Source: Meridianimaribacter flavus (GTDB lineage: Bacteria; Bacteroidota; Bacteroidia; Flavobacteriales; Flavobacteriaceae). From it: a DNA stretch of 64,000 nucleotides. How positions within the stretch are numbered: position 1 is the first letter of the stretch; each line of letters starts with the position of its first letter. Location of the stretch: the NCBI RefSeq assembly GCF_004366715.1, contig NZ_SOQZ01000003.1, positions 315,001 to 379,000 of the forward strand. Direction: 5' to 3'. The position numbers and the translations under genes were made by a program. Below are positions 61,901 through 64,000 of this stretch, piece after piece. The notes under the pieces were generated by a model that worked only from the letters and a program-made list of their open reading frames with translations, was not told the DNA's origin and made no database searches.

Positions 61901-64000
61901 TTAAGGTTAATGCTACCACTTGTTTCACAAATGGCTTGGTTAGTACCTGCATCAACTACAGGTAATGGGTTGATAGTAACAACTTTTGAATCTACTGCTA
62001 CACCACATGGTCCTGCAGGATTGTTTGTCGTATAAGTTAAAGTAACTGAGCCATTAGTTATATCAGCAGCACTTGGAGTGTAGATTCCAGATGAGAAGTT
62101 ACCAGTTCCTGATGTGCTCCAAGTAGCTGAAGTAGCACTTCCTCCATAGTTAGCAGAAGATAAGTTTACAACATCTCCTTCACAAATGGTTACATCGTTT
62201 CCAGCATTAACAGTAGCCGCTTGATTAATCGTTATAGTTACAGTGTCGCTTGCTGAACCACAAGGTCCACTAGGATTATTTGTTGTATAGGTAAGCACTA
62301 CACTTCCGTTTGTTATGTCAGAAGCTCCAGGAGTATATATGTTGCCGACAAAGCCACCATCACCTGCTGTACTCCATGAAGCAGAAGTGGCACTTCCTCC
62401 ATAAGAAGCTGAAGATAGCGTTACAGATTCTCCTTCGCATATCGTTTGATCAACACCAGCATACACTGTAGCTAAAGGATTTATTGTAACTACCATAGTA
62501 TCGCTATCGCTAGGACATATTCCATCACTAGGTGTGTTTATTGCTGTAAGTGTTACCGAACCATTAAAGATATCACCCGCACTTGGTGTATATGTGTTAC
62601 CAGAAAAGTTACCTGACCCAGAAGTCGTCCACGTTACTACAGCATTTGTTCCTGAATAAGTGATTGAAGAAAGGTTAACGGTTTCTCCTTCACAAATTGT
62701 AATATCGTTAGGAGCTGTAATAGTAGCAGGTTCATTAATATTTACAGTAACTGTTTCATTTAATGCTAAAGCACAATTATTTCCTCCTCCTGGATAAGTT
62801 GCAGGATTGTATCGTACTCTGTTTAAGCTATATGTTGTGGTAGTGGTAGGTGAAACAGTAATAGTTGTAGACCCACTTGGACCTAAAGGTAGCCATGTGT
62901 TTCCTGAACCATCATTATATCTAATTTCAGAATTAGGAGTACCTGTAAAAGTAATAGTAGTTGAATCTCCTTGACAAAGTGTAACATCTGAAGAAGATAT
63001 TGTAGCATCAGGGTTTTCTATTATATGAATTTGCATTGTACTTTCTAATGGGTCACACCAAAAAGTACTTTCAGCTAGTAAAGATATTGTAATAATGTCA
63101 CCTGGTTGAGCTGATGAAGGAATGGTGTAAGTACTTGTTTCCGTGTAATCATAAATATCACTACAGTCATAATACCCATCAACACACCACCATAAGAAAT
63201 AGTCGGTACATACCCAAACGCAATCATTTCCAACTAATTCTGTTGAGAAACTTCCGCCTGCACCATTATCATCCCAAGTCCATTCGTCATAGTTTAACCC
63301 TCCAGCATTACCATTCATAGTGACTTGAGTTGTACCTTCACAAACATAAATGTCTGGTCCAGCATCAATGTCAGTTCCAGAGAAGTTTAAGAATATTAGT
63401 TCACTAGCTGTTGAAGATGTTCCACAAGCATTTGTAGCCGAAACAGATACAGTTTCAAAAAAAGCAAAAGTGCCATTTACAGTAATTGTAACTTCATTAG
63501 TGCCTTGTCCTGACTCAATAGTAAGTCCTCCTGATACAGTCCAATTGTAAGTTTCAACATTAGGATCGTAAGGAACAGAGTATACTAATTCGGCAACAGG
63601 ACAAAATAAAGAAAAAGGACCATTTATATTATTAGGTGTGCTAGGAACACCATTATATACAGTAATGATTCCTGATATAGAGTCTCCAGCTCCACAACCA
63701 ATGGTTGAAACCGTGTAATTATAAATACCTGGTTGTGTAGTAGTTCCGCTTATTGTGTATATCCCTGTAGCAGCATTATAAGACCCAGTAATTCCAGCAG
63801 GTAAAGCAGGTGTACTTGTTAAAGTTGCTCCTGTAGCTCCAGAATTTAATTGAAATTGAAGATTTACAGAGTCACTATTGTCATTGCAAATACCTTGATT
63901 TTCTGAACTAGATAATAAAGTTATAGTAGCATCAGGACCAACAGTAATTGTTCCTGTAGCAGTATTTCCACCACAACCAATTGGGGTTACAGTATAGTTA
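58930..64000 (-). CDS. Giant modular surface protein with tandem Ig-like repeats, LamG domain and T9SS type A sorting (5' end beyond window)
   Basis: At least 1689 residues; the frame is open to the last base, so the 5' end lies outside and the Met at 63318 is internal. From the visible N-terminus: PKD/Ig-like segments (GDSISGIITVYNGVPSTPNNINGPF), four tandem 85-residue repeats (GGSATSATWSTSG and TICEG anchors), a LamG lectin domain (IDDTVSFNDNFDLNGPFSIEIWVKPN; YHTAVTFDGSTYRLYVDGV), then the C-terminal module shared with neighbours (HLLLGFTPNN; YIIQGVGEFD) and a type A sorting domain (ending SKKVIVKY). Probable adhesin or glycan-binding protein. Confidence 0.88.
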   Translation of the reverse strand, partial: NYTVTPIGCGGNTATGTITVGPDATITLLSSSENQGICNDNSDSVNLQFQLNSGATGATLTSTPALPAGITGSYNAATGIYTISGTTTQPGIYNYTVSTIGCGAGDSISGIITVYNGVPSTPNNINGPFSLFCPVAELVYSVPYDPNVETYNWTVSGGLTIESGQGTNEVTITVNGTFAFFETVSVSATNACGTSSTASELIFLNFSGTDIDAGPDIYVCEGTTQVTMNGNAGGLNYDEWTWDDNGAGGSFSTELVGNDCVWVCTDYFLWWCVDGYYDCSDIYDYTETSTYTIPSSAQPGDIITISLLAESTFWCDPLESTMQIHIIENPDATISSSDVTLCQGDSTTITFTGTPNSEIRYNDGSGNTWLPLGPSGSTTITVSPTTTTTYSLNRVRYNPATYPGGGNNCALALNETVTVNINEPATITAPNDITICEGETVNLSSITYSGTNAVVTWTTSGSGNFSGNTYTPSAGDIFNGSVTLTAINTPSDGICPSDSDTMVVTINPLATVYAGVDQTICEGESVTLSSASYGGSATSASWSTAGDGGFVGNIYTPGASDITNGSVVLTYTTNNPSGPCGSASDTVTITINQAATVNAGNDVTICEGDVVNLSSANYGGSATSATWSTSGTGNFSSGIYTPSAADITNGSVTLTYTTNNPAGPCGVAVDSKVVTINPLPVVDAGTNQAICETSGSINLNATLGGSTTATWSSSGDGTFNNNNPNAIYTLGANDITNGSVTLTYTTNSAIAPCSNTSDSVTYTIVPFTTASASIAVPATGCTAQITLSGNGSGQWSATSSTGHSFSFSNVNDPNATFIGESGGTYSIIWTITNPSPCGNSQATLANISFPNCGNNIDFDGIDDTVSFNDNFDLNGPFSIEIWVKPNALGTIKTIYSKRNALNLSTGFDLRLVNNTLSFRWNGGGQVSATGLTTNRWYHTAVTFDGSTYRLYVDGVEINSNTGGAPNANNRRFLLGAMDRNTNIPTNHFNGWLDELRIWNTALTATQIREMMNQEIEQNGANVRGSVLGLDIAGLNWANLDAYYQMNQAFDVSGGLLNANLGGINGNLLNINSTQQETSPLPYVSNQNGTWNNQNTWLNGTVQQVPNANGINGTSVNWNIVRTQHDVTSGNRATTVLGLLVDANRYSITNDQQLNVSKYLKIDGVLDLVGESQLLQPNNSIVDYTGSGRLERDQEGTSNLYNYNYWGSPVSTLGSSNSRTYDIGSILYDGNNPVSWTTGYDANGATNPVTLSSNWLYNFLNGAINDYSSWISINPTSNVNVGLGFTLKGSGAATPNQTYTFRGQPNNGTITHSISGLNLALVGNPYPSAIDANTFIDDNGPLGSSTLLDGALIFWEQAPSNNSHYLSEYEGVYAYYTKLGGVPSVTPPEINGSGNTGKIPQRYVPVGQGFFVLADADGGTITFNNSQRTFVKETSGASVFMRSNGLNLNSENSESEAYNDGIKRLRLKVTTSENAGRHLLLGFTPNNEATDGVDYGYDAQNRDQLTNDASWSIEDNNYIIQGVGEFDELNTYPLNIHLSDQGNVSISLTDLENFDEDIDVFVYDSTEDSYTQINYSNFNINLEAGDYNSRFNIVFVEDNSLSVIDTQLKDITVKYLHNSNELYIKTTSSINAKQIYMINIAGQVVKSWNMTNLPLSDELRIPVKNISEGNYVVKIETNTSSYSKKVIVKY
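61710..62735 (-). repeat. Four in-frame 255-bp tandem repeats coding for Ig-like domains
   Basis: The anchor coding for the Cys-Glu of TICEG recurs at exactly 255-b steps (62685, 62430, 62175, about 61920), i.e. 85 residues per unit; the fourth unit is the most diverged (AICETSGS). These are coding repeats of Ig-like domains, not a CRISPR or a mobile element. Confidence 0.85.

Noticed and set aside
61710-62735. Regular repeats considered as a possible CRISPR array
   Set aside because: The 255-b period is in frame and encodes Ig-like domains; there are no short repeats with unique spacers.

Overview
This window comes from an AT-rich member of the Bacteroidota, almost certainly a marine-type Flavobacteriaceae. 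The evidence is C-terminal type IX secretion (T9SS) sorting domains on many secreted proteins, promoters of the TAnnTTTG (-7) type, SusC/BtuB-like outer-membrane biology, ECF sigma/DUF4252 and LytTR regulators, and family-typical sequences of CarB, PurB, PriA, RlmH and HisS. No tRNA, rRNA, CRISPR array, transposase or prophage gene was seen. Coding density is high and no gene-free stretch exceeds 300 bases; the longest are about 286 b upstream of hisS and about 268 b upstream of the DEAD-box helicase.

Layout. 1-4 kb: the 3' end of carB, an ankyrin-repeat protein and two tandem DOMON-type T9SS proteins. 4-6 kb (minus): thioesterase and rmuC. 6-11.4 kb: a vitamin B12 locus with an ABC importer (minus strand: binding protein, permease, ATPase) divergent from a btuB-type TonB receptor preceded by a clear cobalamin riboswitch. 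11.5-15.2 kb: an S41 peptidase lipoprotein divergent from an ECF sigma operon (sigma, membrane protein, two DUF4252 proteins). 15.3-18 kb: purB, a HEAT-like protein and a haem-binding-domain protein. 18-24 kb: a glycosyltransferase, a lectin-type T9SS type B protein, a sirtuin, a TrmH-type methyltransferase, SRPBCC and VOC proteins. 24-34 kb: a DEAD-box helicase, a Cys-rich lipoprotein, rdgB, an M3 peptidase, a tiny membrane protein, rlmH with two paralogous secreted unknowns, and nadC. 34-43.7 kb: a YihY-type membrane protein, a TPR histidine kinase with its LytTR regulator, a T9SS protein, two unknowns, priA and an orphan LytTR regulator. 43.9-48.5 kb: rpsF-rpsR-rplI, a MacB-like permease and hisS. 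48.6-64 kb (minus): a run of very large modular T9SS adhesin/enzyme genes, the last running off the window end.

Two regulatory signals stand out beyond the gene list. (1) A 10-bp direct repeat with a 10-bp T-rich spacer (20-bp period; distal half CACTTTATCG-like, proximal half CATTTTATGG-like) lies upstream of the orphan LytTR regulator gene and of three of the secreted genes in the 48-59 kb cluster. This suggests an autoregulated LytTR regulon controlling T9SS cargo. (2) An ECF-type promoter, TGTAAC-N16-CGTC, lies upstream of the ECF sigma gene and, with identical spacing, upstream of a 58-residue membrane protein about 18 kb away, which predicts a regulon member.

All calls are from reading the sequence; no database search was possible. 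Family names rest on recognised motifs. Coupling of regulators to sites is inference.
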